Of a DNA stretch of 64,000 bases, positions 47,229 to 56,002 are shown piece after piece; the stretch's first letter is position 1, and every line of letters starts with the position of its first letter. Position numbers and translations under genes: made by a program. The stretch spans positions 4,922,006 to 4,986,005 of the forward strand of contig NZ_CP107930.1 of assembly GCF_036021035.1 (NCBI RefSeq), read 5' to 3'. The DNA is from Kineococcus sp. NBC_00420. Lineage in GTDB: Bacteria; Actinomycetota; Actinomycetes; Actinomycetales; Kineococcaceae. Under the pieces are notes generated by a model. That model was not told the origin of the DNA. It worked only from the letters and a program-made list of their open reading frames with translations, and did no database searches.

Positions 47229-47354
<126 letters not shown>

Positions 47355-47403
47355 CAGTCGTTGTGACAGCAACCGATGTAGCAACGGCTGCTGGAAGACC
47401 ACC

Positions 47404-48537
47404 TCACCAGTCGATGGCGAGGTTGAGCAGGTCAGCGGCCTCACGGGCCAAGCCCGGCGTGACGTGGCTGTACGTATCGGCCGTGATCGAGTAGTTCGCA
47501 TGACCGAGGTGTACCTGCGCCACCTTGGTCGATGCGCCCATCGCCAGCAGGAAGCTCGCCGCGGAGTGCCGCAGCGTGTGCAGACCGATGCCCTCCAATC
47601 CCGCCGTGTTGGCGACGGTCGTGAAGCGGCGGAGGACGTTGCGCGGCTCCAACGGCGTGCCGACCTCCGTGGCGAAGACCAGGTCGGAGTCCGTCCAGCT
47701 GGGGCCGGCAGCGAGGCGTTCCGCCAGCTGGGTGGCACGGTGGGCGCGGAGGGCGGTGACCGCGGCACCCGGCAGCGGGATGGTGCGGCGTGACTGCTCG
47801 GTCTTCGGTTCGCCCAGGCGCAGTCCAGCGCTGGTCCGGGAGAGCGTCCACCGGACCCGCAGCGACCCCGCGTCGAGGTCTACGTCCCGCCAGTGCAGGC
47901 CCAGAGCCTCACCTCGGCGGAGTCCCGTGGCCAGCATGAGCCTGACGATGGGCTCGATGCGCTCACCGTGCAGGGCGCTCAGCAGTGCGCCGGCCTGCTC
48001 ACGGGTCAGGAACTTGGCCTCGGTCCGCTCCACGGACGGTCGCGGCACCAGCGCCGCCACGTTGCGTCGGACCAGCCCGTCGCGCACGGCGACGTCGAGA
48101 GCGGACCGGAGCACCGTGTAGATCTGGCGCACCGTGGAGGTCGACAGCCCGGAGGCCCGCCTCTCGACGACCAGCGCCTCGACGTCGGAGGGACGCAGCG
48201 CCGACAGCTTGCGCATCCCGATGGTGGGCATCAGGTGGACGCGGGCGATGGTCGCGTAGAGGTCCTTCGTGGCCTGCTTGCGGTCGCTGGCCGCCAGCGC
48301 CCCCGCGGCCCACTCCGCCAGCCATGCCGCCGTGGTCATCGCGCTGTCCTTGACGGGCTCGCCAGCCTCGACGCGGTCGCGGGCTTCCCGCAGTTTCGCC
48401 CGGGCCTCAGCCTGCGTCTTGCCGTACACGGTCCTGCGGACCGTCTTCCCGTTGTCGTCCACGTAGGACAACGCCGCGGCCCAGCGGCCGTCCTTCCGCT
48501 TGTAGATGGACCCCTCGCCGTTCGCGCGCTTGCTCAC
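47404..48537 (-). CDS. int: tyrosine integrase of the element
   Basis: A 377-residue phage-type integrase. The AP2-like arm-binding N-terminus is GEGSIYKRKDGRWAAALSY (about 7-25), the core-binding domain covers about 65-165, and the catalytic domain has Arg in ATGLRRGEAL (about 205), HTLRH (320-324), LGH (344-346) and the nucleophile Tyr356 in SITADTYSH. It recombines the tRNA-Pro attachment site. GTG 48537 overlaps the stop of the upstream gene by 3-4 nt, so both are co-translated. The gene end lies 50 nt inside the left repeat. Confidence 0.94.
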   Translation of the reverse strand: MSKRANGEGSIYKRKDGRWAAALSYVDDNGKTVRRTVYGKTQAEARAKLREARDRVEAGEPVKDSAMTTAAWLAEWAAGALAASDRKQATKDLYATIARVHLMPTIGMRKLSALRPSDVEALVVERRASGLSTSTVRQIYTVLRSALDVAVRDGLVRRNVAALVPRPSVERTEAKFLTREQAGALLSALHGERIEPIVRLMLATGLRRGEALGLHWRDVDLDAGSLRVRWTLSRTSAGLRLGEPKTEQSRRTIPLPGAAVTALRAHRATQLAERLAAGPSWTDSDLVFATEVGTPLEPRNVLRRFTTVANTAGLEGIGLHTLRHSAASFLLAMGASTKVAQVHLGHANYSITADTYSHVTPGLAREAADLLNLAIDW

Positions 48538-49403
48538 TCGCTGCTCCGCTTCGACATCTTCATCGCCTTCTCCTTGTTGGTCATTGCCTTGACCCGCCTC
48601 CGGCGCTCGCGTTCGCCCTGGGCCTTGCCGCACTCCTTGGAGCAGTACTTCAGCCCGGCAGTCCGGTACTGCCCCTGCTGGGCACGGCCTCGCTGTCGTG
48701 CGAAGAGACGATCCGGGAGGATGCACGTCTCGTTGTGGCACACCAACAGAGGCGTGTGAGCCATGACGTCGTTGAAGCACTGCATGGCGGCGACGGAGTA
48801 CGCGGTCACCATCGGGCGGCTGATCACCGAGTCGAGGTAGTCCTCACCGCCGCTGTCCAAGGCGACCTGCGTCGCGGACAGGGCGGGCGTCAGCATCATG
48901 GCGAAGATGTACGCGTCGTTGTCCGTGGTCTTGGTGGGCTCGGCGTCTGGACGCTGCCAAGCCCGGATTCGATCCGCCCACTCCTTGGCGGTCGACAACC
49001 GTTCCCGGACCTCTTGGATCTCGACGAGGTCGCGTTCTTCAACACCGAACCGGGCTCCAGCGGCTTCTCGCCGGACTCGTTGTCCCAGGTGCTCGTCGCC
49101 GCCGCGGAGCTGCTCCATCCGGTGGTGGCTGATGTTGTCCCACTCCTCGCCTGCAGGCCGGTCGCGCCAGAAGACGTCGGCAGTACGTCCCCAGGTGCGG
49201 ACGAACTCCACGATGCCGTCGTCGGTCGAGGGTGCGAAGGCCGACATCTCCCGCAGGTAGAAGTCGGGCGGCACCTCCTTCAGGTCCGGTGCACCGGACA
49301 GCAAGAGCCATCCGTCGCCGAGGGGCTGTACCTGCTGAACCGGCAGCTGGGGGATCACCAAGTCCCCCCGGAGTGCACCCGTGGGGCGGAACTGGGGGGT
49401 CAC
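48534..49403 (-). CDS. protein with C-terminal Cys-rich, zinc-ribbon-like tail
   Basis: About 289 residues from GTG 49403 (GTG 49469 would add 22, but a 34-bp palindrome covers that start). I do not recognise the N-terminal 200 residues. The tail reads LLVCHNETCILPDRLF ... LKYCSKECGK, with four Cys in the spacing of CGNR/ABATE-type zinc ribbons, which often occur in regulators. A very basic, Lys-rich end follows. It is upstream of and overlaps the integrase, so it may control excision or integration. Function is unproven. Confidence 0.6.
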   Translation of the reverse strand: MTPQFRPTGALRGDLVIPQLPVQQVQPLGDGWLLLSGAPDLKEVPPDFYLREMSAFAPSTDDGIVEFVRTWGRTADVFWRDRPAGEEWDNISHHRMEQLRGGDEHLGQRVRREAAGARFGVEERDLVEIQEVRERLSTAKEWADRIRAWQRPDAEPTKTTDNDAYIFAMMLTPALSATQVALDSGGEDYLDSVISRPMVTAYSVAAMQCFNDVMAHTPLLVCHNETCILPDRLFARQRGRAQQGQYRTAGLKYCSKECGKAQGERERRRRVKAMTNKEKAMKMSKRSSE

Positions 49404-49437
49404 TTGCTGGGCACTTTCACTCGCTTCCCGCGACCCA

Positions 49438-49471
49438 CCGTGGGACGCTGTGTACACAGAACGTCCCACGG
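49438..49471 (+). promoter_or_regulatory. nested palindrome, likely operator
   Basis: CCGTGGGACG (49438-49447) and CGTCCCACGG (49462-49471) form a perfect 10-bp inverted repeat. Between them CTGTGTACACAG (49448-49459) is itself a perfect 12-bp palindrome. It lies between the divergent integrase-side gene and the excisionase gene. A TTGACG element just outside could be a -35 for the minus-strand transcript. Confidence 0.7.
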
Positions 49472-49508
49472 ACAACGACGGACGTCAATAACCAGAGGAG
49501 TGATCCGC

Positions 49509-49709
49509 ATGACGGAACCGCTGCTGCTGTCGGTGCAGGAGGCCCACCGACAGTTGGGCCTGGGCCGCTCGAAGCTGTACGAGTTCATCACCGCGGGCGA
49601 CATCGAGACGGTGAAGGTGGGCCGGAGGACCCTCGTGCCCATGGAGAGCCTGCAGGCCTTCGTCGAAAAGCTGCGGCACCGCCCGGCGGTGGGGGCCGCT
49701 CCGGAGTGA
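49509..49709 (+). CDS. xis: excisionase / AlpA-like DNA-binding protein
   Basis: A 66-residue winged-helix protein of the helix-turn-helix excisionase family: LLSVQEAHRQLGLGRSKLYE (about 6-25), then FITAGDIETVKVGRRTLVP with the typical wing, and MESLQAFVEKL. Proteins of this type bind near attachment sites to steer the integrase to excision, or act as AlpA-like activators in satellites. AGAGGAG precedes ATG 49509. It is divergent from the integrase side across the nested palindrome and ends before a strong hairpin. Confidence 0.9.
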   Translation: MTEPLLLSVQEAHRQLGLGRSKLYEFITAGDIETVKVGRRTLVPMESLQAFVEKLRHRPAVGAAPE

Positions 49710-49763
49710 TGTCCCACCCCGGTCGGATCCAATACCTGGATTGCGGCCTCTAGCTCTAACGAC

Positions 49764-49793
49764 CGTGCCGGCTCCTGGCGGGGAGCCGGCACG
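49764..49793 (+). terminator. hairpin after the excisionase gene
   Basis: A perfect 12-bp stem (49764-49775 with 49782-49793) with a 6-nt loop. It separates xis from the replication gene. Confidence 0.75.
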
Positions 49794-49821
49794 AGGACGA
49801 ACCAACAAGCAACGACATCGT

Positions 49822-49879
49822 CCCACGTACCCCTGACGAGGCACAGCCCGACCTCGCTTCGGTAAAGCAGGTACGTGGG
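49822..49879 (+). repeat. inverted repeat before the replication gene
   Basis: CCCACGTACC (49822-49831) and GGTACGTGGG (49870-49879) are perfect 10-bp inverted copies 38 nt apart. The right copy ends directly at the ribosome site GAGGAGG of the replication gene, so a hairpin here, or a protein bound to it, could control its expression. Confidence 0.55.
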
Positions 49880-49895
49880 CGAGGAGGAGATCATC

Positions 49896-51710
49896 GTGAA
49901 CAACCGCTCCACCCCGGACGAGCCCACCTGGACCATCGCAGTCCAGATCACGCGAACCCTCGGCCCCGTCTTCCCCCTCGACCACCCGGATCTCCCGGTG
50001 TGCATCGGGCTGCACGGCCCCACCACCCCCTGCGACGGGAAGCGGGGGAAGCACCCGACCACTCGCTGGAGCAAAACGGCGACGACGGACGAGGAGGTGC
50101 TGAAGACCATCTTCGCGCAGGGGCTGCGGAACATCGGCATCGCGTGCGGGCCGGCGGGTTTGCTCGTGATCGACGAGGACCAGGACGGAGCCTTCGCCGC
50201 GTTCGCCGCGTCTCAGGGCGCCTCCATCCCGCCCACCTACACGGTGCGCACCGGTAGGGGGTTCCACTACTACTTCCACCAGGACGGGACCCTCGGAAAC
50301 CACGAGGGTCTGCTGACCGGCCAGGGCATCAACGTCCGTGGCGTCGGCGGGTACGTCGTGGCTCCGGGCAGCCGACACGAGAGCGGAGAGATGTACGAGG
50401 CCCTCGACGACGAGGCGCCGATCGCTGAGATCCCGACCTGGCTGCACGACGCGCTCCAGCGCCGCAGCCGCGTCACGTCCGTCTCCCCGATCACCGCCTC
50501 GTCGTCGAGGTCGACCTCGTCCAGCACCCAGAAGCACACCGGCCCGATCCGCGAAGGCGAGCGGCACAACGCGCTCGTCTCCTACGCCGGTCACCTCCTG
50601 CGCGCCGGGCTGCCCATCGAGGAGGCGGACATCCTGATGGAGCGGCGATGGAAGCAGTGCGCCCAACCGCCGGAGGCGAAGACCCCCATCACGCTGCAGG
50701 AAGCGCAGTCCAAGCTGAAGGACGTCTACGACCGGTACCCCCACCACAGCGAACCGGCCATCTCCGCGCGCGACATCGACGAACGCTACCCCGTGGTCGA
50801 CTGGGCCGAACTCTTCGCCGGAACCAGGGCCGGAGCGGACTGGCTGTGCGAACCCCTCATCGAGGCCGGTCGCGTCGTCACCCTCTACAGCCCCGCGAAG
50901 GCGGGTAAGAGCCTCCTCACGCTGGAGATCGTGGCGGCGCTCGCGACCGGAGGCTCGGTGCTCGGCAACCCCGCCCGCCCCGCCCTCCGCGTCCTCTACG
51001 TGGACATGGAGAACACCCTCGATGACCTGCACCAGCGGCTCCGGGACCTGGGGTACGTGGGGGGGTTGAAGAACCTGAAGTACCTGCCCTTCCCGCCCCT
51101 GCCGCCGCTCGACACCCCCGACGGAGGCGCTGCCCTCCTGGGCATCGTTGAGCGGCACCAGGTCGACCTCGTCGTGCTGGACACGGTCAGTCGGGTCGTC
51201 GGCGGGGAGGAAGACCGTGCCGACACCTTCCGAGCCTTCTACCGCCACACCATCGTCGGGTTGAAGGCGCAGGGGATCGCGGTCCTCCGACTCGACCACG
51301 CCGGTAAGGAGGAGTCCCGCGGCCAGCGGGGCAGCAGCGCGAAGACGGACGACGTCGACGCGGTTTGGAGGCTCAGCGTCCTGCGGCACAACATCGTCAA
51401 GCTGCAGCGGACGCATAGTCGCGGCAACCACGGTGCGGCGGAGATGATGTTGAGGCGGGAGAGCGCGCCCCTGCGGCACGTCCCGGTCGTCGGAGCCCTG
51501 GACTCCCGGATCGAAAAGATCATCCAGCGGCTGGACGAACTGCAGATCCCCGACGCTGCGGGCCGGCCGAAGTGTCAGACCGCTCTGCGGGAGGACGGCT
51601 TCTCCGCGAAGACCGACGACATCACGAGCGCCGTCGCGGTGCGGAAGAAGCGCATCTCCGGGGGCGACGGCGAAACGCGACCGGGCGAGGGGCCGAGCGC
51701 AGCGGCCTGA
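49896..51710 (+). CDS. PrimPol-RepA-like replication protein
   Basis: A 604-residue protein. The N-terminal half is a bifunctional primase-polymerase domain (about 10-200): CDGKRGKHPTTRWSK, the metal-binding Asp residues in LLVIDEDQDGA, and VRTGRGFHYYFH. The C-terminal half is a RepA/AAA_25-type ATPase with SPAKAGKSLLTLEI (P-loop, about 330), VLYVDMENTLDD, LVVLDTVSRVVGG and LRLDHAGKE. Such fusions replicate satellites, plasmids and integrative elements. GTG 49896 has GAGGAGG 8 nt upstream. It implies that the excised element can replicate itself. Confidence 0.85.
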   Translation: MNNRSTPDEPTWTIAVQITRTLGPVFPLDHPDLPVCIGLHGPTTPCDGKRGKHPTTRWSKTATTDEEVLKTIFAQGLRNIGIACGPAGLLVIDEDQDGAFAAFAASQGASIPPTYTVRTGRGFHYYFHQDGTLGNHEGLLTGQGINVRGVGGYVVAPGSRHESGEMYEALDDEAPIAEIPTWLHDALQRRSRVTSVSPITASSSRSTSSSTQKHTGPIREGERHNALVSYAGHLLRAGLPIEEADILMERRWKQCAQPPEAKTPITLQEAQSKLKDVYDRYPHHSEPAISARDIDERYPVVDWAELFAGTRAGADWLCEPLIEAGRVVTLYSPAKAGKSLLTLEIVAALATGGSVLGNPARPALRVLYVDMENTLDDLHQRLRDLGYVGGLKNLKYLPFPPLPPLDTPDGGAALLGIVERHQVDLVVLDTVSRVVGGEEDRADTFRAFYRHTIVGLKAQGIAVLRLDHAGKEESRGQRGSSAKTDDVDAVWRLSVLRHNIVKLQRTHSRGNHGAAEMMLRRESAPLRHVPVVGALDSRIEKIIQRLDELQIPDAAGRPKCQTALREDGFSAKTDDITSAVAVRKKRISGGDGETRPGEGPSAAA

Positions 51711-51753
51711 GGTCAACGAAGGTCAGCAGGGTCACCTGCGCAAGCGGGACCTG

Positions 51754-51786
51754 CCCCTGGTCCGTTCCTTACGGACGGACCAGGGG
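51754..51786 (+). terminator. terminator after the replication gene
   Basis: CCCCTGGTCCGT (51754-51765) pairs perfectly with ACGGACCAGGGG (51775-51786); flanking CTG/CAG extends the stem with one bulge. It lies 43 nt after the stop. Confidence 0.75.
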
Positions 51787-52080
51787 GCAGGCCCCGGCTC
51801 CCCCCCCCCTTTTTGCAGGATGGGAACGCCCGTGTGGGAGGTACACCACGGCTGGTTCTCTCTCGCGATGGGGGGCTGCAGAAAAAATGCTCTTGTAACA
51901 CCTGTTAGTTCGACATGTCACGAGGTCCCCCCCGGGTTCGCCGTCGAGTGGTCGGAGGATCGCGTAAACAACGCCAGGTTCCCCCTCACGATGAGTCGGC
52001 ACCGGCCAAGGAAGGTTGCGTGCCCGTGACGCCACCGCAAGGACGCCAGACCGCTGAAGAGCGGCACTTGAACGCTCGTC
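51787..52080 (+). other. non-coding region, possible replication origin
   Basis: About 290 nt without a supported gene. It begins with a run of 10 C then 5 T (51800-51814). Two segments of about 33 bp (from 51841 and from 51964) are similar at roughly two thirds of positions and might be decayed iterons. The short frames here look like chance. Position downstream of the replication gene would suit an origin, but I see no firm signature. Confidence 0.35.
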
Positions 52081-53289
52081 CTAGTGCCGCCCTCCGAGGT
52101 TGCTGAACCCGTATAGGACACCGACCAGGCCCAAGACGGCCGCGGTCACTAAGTACATGGTGATGTTGCTTCCCATGACGCCGGTCACCGCTGCGGCTGC
52201 CCACGGAGCCAACGCCGTCGCGGTCGTGATCGGCATTGCGAACACCCCCGCCACCGCGCCGTAGTGCTGCTGACCCCACCGGTCCGCGACCACGCTCGCC
52301 TGCAGCAAGGTGAAGGCGCCCCTGGCCGCACCGAAGAGGACCGCGCCGGTGATGAGCAAACTGACCACCGGCGGGAGAAGCGCCAAACCCAGGATCGAAC
52401 CGCCGGCGATGATGACCACGAGGAGGATCCCGGTGGTCGAGGACCTGCTCCAGACCACCGGGCCGTAGAGCAGTCGTCCGACGAGCTGCCCGGCGCCCAG
52501 CAACCCCAGGGTCATCGCCGCGAGCCGGTGGTCGAACCCTCGCTCCACGAGCAGCGGCACCAACCCCAAGCTGGCCATGTAGAAGGCTAAGGCCAAGGTC
52601 GTGAAGACGACCGCCAGCACGATGAAACCTCGACTGCGCACGACGTGACGCACCTGTGCCCTGGACCGGCGGGACGGGGCCGTTGGATCCCAGGGCGCTC
52701 GCAGTCCCCACCCATGTAGGAGGACGGTCCCGACCAGGAGCACTGTCAGCAGCAAGTAGCTGGTCCGCCAGGAGAAGTTCTCGACCAGCACCGCAGTCAG
52801 GGGGGCGAAGACGGTGGACGACAAGCCCGCCACGAGCGTCAGCACCAGCAAGCCCCGCATCCGCTCGGCACCGAACCAGCCCGTCACCGCGGCGAAGGCC
52901 GGCGGGTACAGGACGCCGGACATGGCGAGGCCCACCAGCGCCCACGCCAGCGCGAACGTCAGCAGGGACGTCGCGCTGGCCACGGCGACCATGGCGATGA
53001 CGGCCAACACCGATCCGACCGTCATCACCTTCCGCGGCCCGAACCGGTCGAGCCATCTCCCGACCGGGACCCCAGCGACCGCCGAGACGAGAAGCCCCAG
53101 GGAGAAGGCCGCGCTGGCCCCGCTGGCTGACCAGCCCGTGTCCGCGGTGATGGCCGACAACAGCACGGGGAAGGCGTAGTACGTCACCCCCCAGGACACG
53201 ACCTCGGTCACGCACAGCGTGGCCAGAGCCAGCCGGAGTTGCGGCTGCACCTGCGCCTCGACGATCGGCACGTCTGCCGTCAGTGTCAT
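52081..53289 (-). CDS. MFS transporter of the arsenic cassette
   Basis: A 402-residue major-facilitator transporter with 12 likely membrane helices. The loop 2-3 motif is GVPVGRWLDRFGPRKVM (about 70-86). The ATG overlaps the flavoprotein stop by 4 nt (ATGA), so they are translated together. In other actinobacterial ars operons an MFS protein accompanies a flavoprotein and may export an arsenic product; here the substrate is inferred from context only. Ends before the non-coding region. Confidence 0.82.
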   Translation of the reverse strand: MTLTADVPIVEAQVQPQLRLALATLCVTEVVSWGVTYYAFPVLLSAITADTGWSASGASAAFSLGLLVSAVAGVPVGRWLDRFGPRKVMTVGSVLAVIAMVAVASATSLLTFALAWALVGLAMSGVLYPPAFAAVTGWFGAERMRGLLVLTLVAGLSSTVFAPLTAVLVENFSWRTSYLLLTVLLVGTVLLHGWGLRAPWDPTAPSRRSRAQVRHVVRSRGFIVLAVVFTTLALAFYMASLGLVPLLVERGFDHRLAAMTLGLLGAGQLVGRLLYGPVVWSRSSTTGILLVVIIAGGSILGLALLPPVVSLLITGAVLFGAARGAFTLLQASVVADRWGQQHYGAVAGVFAMPITTATALAPWAAAAVTGVMGSNITMYLVTAAVLGLVGVLYGFSNLGGRH

Positions 53290-54746
53290 CGGCAGGGATG
53301 ACCGGCGACGTCGCGACATCGTCCGACACGGGCCTCGCGCTCGCCGGCGCGCCCGTGAGCCAAGCCGGTGGGGAACCCGATGGAGACCGGCTCCGCATCC
53401 GCCGGTTCGGCACAGCACCCGGCGCTCGCGGACTCGTTGATGTCCAGGGAGCCGTCGGCTGAGATCATCGGCGGTGCCGAGGAGCACACCCCCGTCTCGG
53501 GCAGGTCGAGCTGTACATCGGCGGCAGCAGCGGCGTCCCCAGCCAGGGCAGCGGCGATCGAGCGCACCTGCTCGTAGCCGGTGGCCAGCAGGAAGGTCGG
53601 CGCACGTCCGTAGGACTTCATTCCGACGATGAAGAAGTCCGTGTCCGGGTGGGCCAGCACGTCCGCGCCGTGCGCCGGGACGGTCCCGCAGGAGTGAAAC
53701 TCCGGGTCGATGAGCGGGGCCAAGCGGCGGGGGGCTTCGACGCCGGGGTCCAGGTCCAGACGCAGCTCGCGCAGCATCGCCAGGTCGGGCCGGAAACCGG
53801 TCGCGGCCACCACGACGTCCGCGGACAGCCGACGATCCCCGGTCGGTGACGAAGTAGCGACAGCTACCGCGTCACCAGACATCTCCAGGGCGGTGATCGT
53901 CACCTCGGTCAGCAGCTCGACGCGGTCGGCCTCCACTGCGGTCCGCAACCGTGAGCCCAGAGCGCCGCGGGCGGGAAGCCCGTCGCGGTCCCCGCCACCG
54001 AACGTGCGGGCCACCGACGCGCCACGGACGGCCCAGGTGATGACGGTGCCGGGATCCTGCTCGGCCAGGGCGACGAGGTCCAACAGCGTGTTCGTCGCGG
54101 AGTGCCCGGCCCCGACGACCAGCACCCGGCGACCGGCGAAGCGTGCCCGGTCCGCGCCGAGGACATCGGGCAGGGGACCGCTGAGGTGGTCACCGGCCTC
54201 CGCTTCCCCGATCGCGGGCAGCCCCGCGGCACCCAAGGGGTTCGACTGTCCCCACGTCCCGGAGGCGTCGATGACCGCCTGCGCCTGGTAGTCGACGACC
54301 ATGCCGTTTGAGGCCTGCGTTCGGACGAGGAACGGCCGGTCGCTGCGCTCGTGGTTGTGCGTCTTGTCCATCCCGGCACGGCTGATGGCGATGACGCGCT
54401 CGCCGGTCCGGATGCGCGGTGCCAGCGTGGGGACGGCCGCCAAGGGGGCGAGATACTGCACGACGAGGTCACCGCCGGTCGGCAATCCCGTCGGCTTCGG
54501 CCTCGTCCAACCGGTCGGTTCCAGCAGGCGCACCGCCGCGGCGTCGAGGTTGTACCGCCATGGGGAGAAGAGCCGGACGTGCGACCAGGCCCGCACCGCG
54601 GACCCGACGTCGTCACCGGCTTCCAGCACCAGCGGGTCGAGGCCCCGTTCCAGCAGGTGCGCCGCAGCGGCCAGGCCGACCGGCCCGGCACCGATCACGA
54701 TGACCGGCAGGTCACTGCGGTCGACGGTGACGGTAGGAGTGGACAT
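53286..54746 (-). CDS. arsO: ArsO-like flavin monooxygenase
   Basis: A 486-residue FAD/NAD(P)-binding oxidoreductase. The FAD motif is VIGAGPVGLAAAAHLLERG (about 17-35), the NADP motif is VLVVGAGHSATNTLLDL (about 208-224), and VVAATGFRPDLAML is the usual ATG motif (about 325). The family occurs in ars operons as ArsO and is thought to act on arsenicals. The C-terminal tail (ETGVCSS, then SAGCCAEP) holds three Cys, two adjacent, which could bind As(III); that is inference. It is between acr3 and the MFS gene. Confidence 0.8.
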   Translation of the reverse strand: MSTPTVTVDRSDLPVIVIGAGPVGLAAAAHLLERGLDPLVLEAGDDVGSAVRAWSHVRLFSPWRYNLDAAAVRLLEPTGWTRPKPTGLPTGGDLVVQYLAPLAAVPTLAPRIRTGERVIAISRAGMDKTHNHERSDRPFLVRTQASNGMVVDYQAQAVIDASGTWGQSNPLGAAGLPAIGEAEAGDHLSGPLPDVLGADRARFAGRRVLVVGAGHSATNTLLDLVALAEQDPGTVITWAVRGASVARTFGGGDRDGLPARGALGSRLRTAVEADRVELLTEVTITALEMSGDAVAVATSSPTGDRRLSADVVVAATGFRPDLAMLRELRLDLDPGVEAPRRLAPLIDPEFHSCGTVPAHGADVLAHPDTDFFIVGMKSYGRAPTFLLATGYEQVRSIAAALAGDAAAAADVQLDLPETGVCSSAPPMISADGSLDINESASAGCCAEPADAEPVSIGFPTGLAHGRAGEREARVGRCRDVAGHPCR

Positions 54747-54773
54747 GGCTGTTCTCCTTCGAGGTGGGGAAGG

Positions 54774-55898
54774 TCAACGACGGGACGAGACCGCGGCGCT
54801 CGCGGGCACCGTGGGATCACCGGGGAAGAAGCGACGTCCGGCCCATAGGGCGACGTAGACGAAGGCCACCAGTACCGGCACCTCGATCAGCGGCCCGACG
54901 ACCCCGGCCAAGGCCTGACCGGAGGTGACGCCGAAGGTGCCGATGGCCACCGCGATGGCGAGTTCGAAGTTGTTGCCCGTTGCGGTGAAAGACAGCGTCG
55001 AGGTCTTCGCGTAGCTCAGTCCGATCGCCTTCCCCAGCGCGAAGGACCCGGTGAACATGATCACGAAGTAGGCCAGCAGCGGCAGCGCGATGCGAGCCAC
55101 GTCGCCCGGCTGGGAGGTGATCGCGTCACCCTGCAGGGCGAAGAGCATCACGATGGTGAACAGCAACCCGTAGAGAGCGACCGGGCCGATCTTCGGCAGG
55201 AAGCGGTCCTCGTACCAGGCGCGTCCCCTGGTCCGTTCCCCCAGCGTGCGGGTCAGGAAACCGGCCACCAGCGGGATGCCGAGGAACACCAGCACCGAGA
55301 CGACGATCGCGCCGACGGAGAACTCCACGCTCGTGGTCTCCAGACCCAGCCAGCCCGGCAGGATCTGCAGGTAGAACCAGCCCAGTGCGGCGAAGGCGAA
55401 GACCTGGAACACGGAGTTGATCGCCACCAGCACCGCGGCGGCTTCCCGGTCCCCGCAGGACAAGTCGTTCCAGATCAGCACCATGGCGATGCAGCGGGCC
55501 AGACCGACGATGACCAGTCCCGTGCGGTACTCCGGCTGGTCCGGCAGTAGCAGCCAGGCCAGGGCGAACATCAGGGCGGGGCCGATGAGCCAATTCAGGA
55601 CCAGGGAGCTGACCATGAGCCGGCGGTCGGCGGCGATGCGCCCTGTCTCGGAGTAGCGGACCTTCGCCAGCACCGGGTACATCATCAGCAGCAGCCCGAT
55701 GGCGATGGGCAGGCTCACCGAGCCCACCTCCACCGCGCTGAGGGCGTCGTCGAGGCCGTGGACGAGTCGGCCCAGCAACAGCCCGACGGCCATCGCTGCG
55801 ATGATCCACACTGGCAGGAAGCGGTCCAGCACCGACAGGCGCGCCAGGACCGGGGTCTCGGTGCTACCATGGGGGTTCTCAGCGACCAGGTCGCTCAT
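54774..55898 (-). CDS. acr3: arsenite efflux permease Acr3
   Basis: A 374-residue Acr3 (ArsB-type) transporter with 10 likely membrane helices. The conserved Cys is in VGLARCIAMVLIWNDLSCGD (about 135-154), followed by later FTATGNNFELAIAVAIGTFG, both hallmarks of the family. It exports As(III). ATG 55898 was chosen because MSDLVAENPHG starts a normal cytosolic N-terminus; the longer open frame upstream runs into the operator. Divergent from arsR across a shared control region. Confidence 0.93.
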   Translation of the reverse strand: MSDLVAENPHGSTETPVLARLSVLDRFLPVWIIAAMAVGLLLGRLVHGLDDALSAVEVGSVSLPIAIGLLLMMYPVLAKVRYSETGRIAADRRLMVSSLVLNWLIGPALMFALAWLLLPDQPEYRTGLVIVGLARCIAMVLIWNDLSCGDREAAAVLVAINSVFQVFAFAALGWFYLQILPGWLGLETTSVEFSVGAIVVSVLVFLGIPLVAGFLTRTLGERTRGRAWYEDRFLPKIGPVALYGLLFTIVMLFALQGDAITSQPGDVARIALPLLAYFVIMFTGSFALGKAIGLSYAKTSTLSFTATGNNFELAIAVAIGTFGVTSGQALAGVVGPLIEVPVLVAFVYVALWAGRRFFPGDPTVPASAAVSSRR

Positions 55899-55917
55899 CA
55901 GCAAGTCCTCTACATCG

Positions 55918-55977
55918 ATGGCTGTCGATGACCCACCCTGACGGTAGGCATCGGCGCCTGTCAATATCGACAGCCAT
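55918..55977 (+). promoter_or_regulatory. ArsR operator region
   Basis: ATGGCTGTCGAT (55918-55929) and ATCGACAGCCAT (55966-55977) are perfect 12-bp inverted copies. The right one overlaps CTGTCAATATCGACAG (55958-55973), an imperfect dyad with a CAATAT centre that may also be a -10 box. The region controls acr3 (minus) and arsR (plus), as expected for ArsR autoregulation. Confidence 0.7.
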
Positions 55978-56002
55978 GGATGCCTGATGGCATGCTGGGT
56001 CC

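Noticed and set aside
51820-52035. Small genes on either strand in the region after the replication gene
   Set aside because: They lack ribosome sites and domains, and overlap each other. The repeated peptide pattern comes from the decayed DNA repeats.
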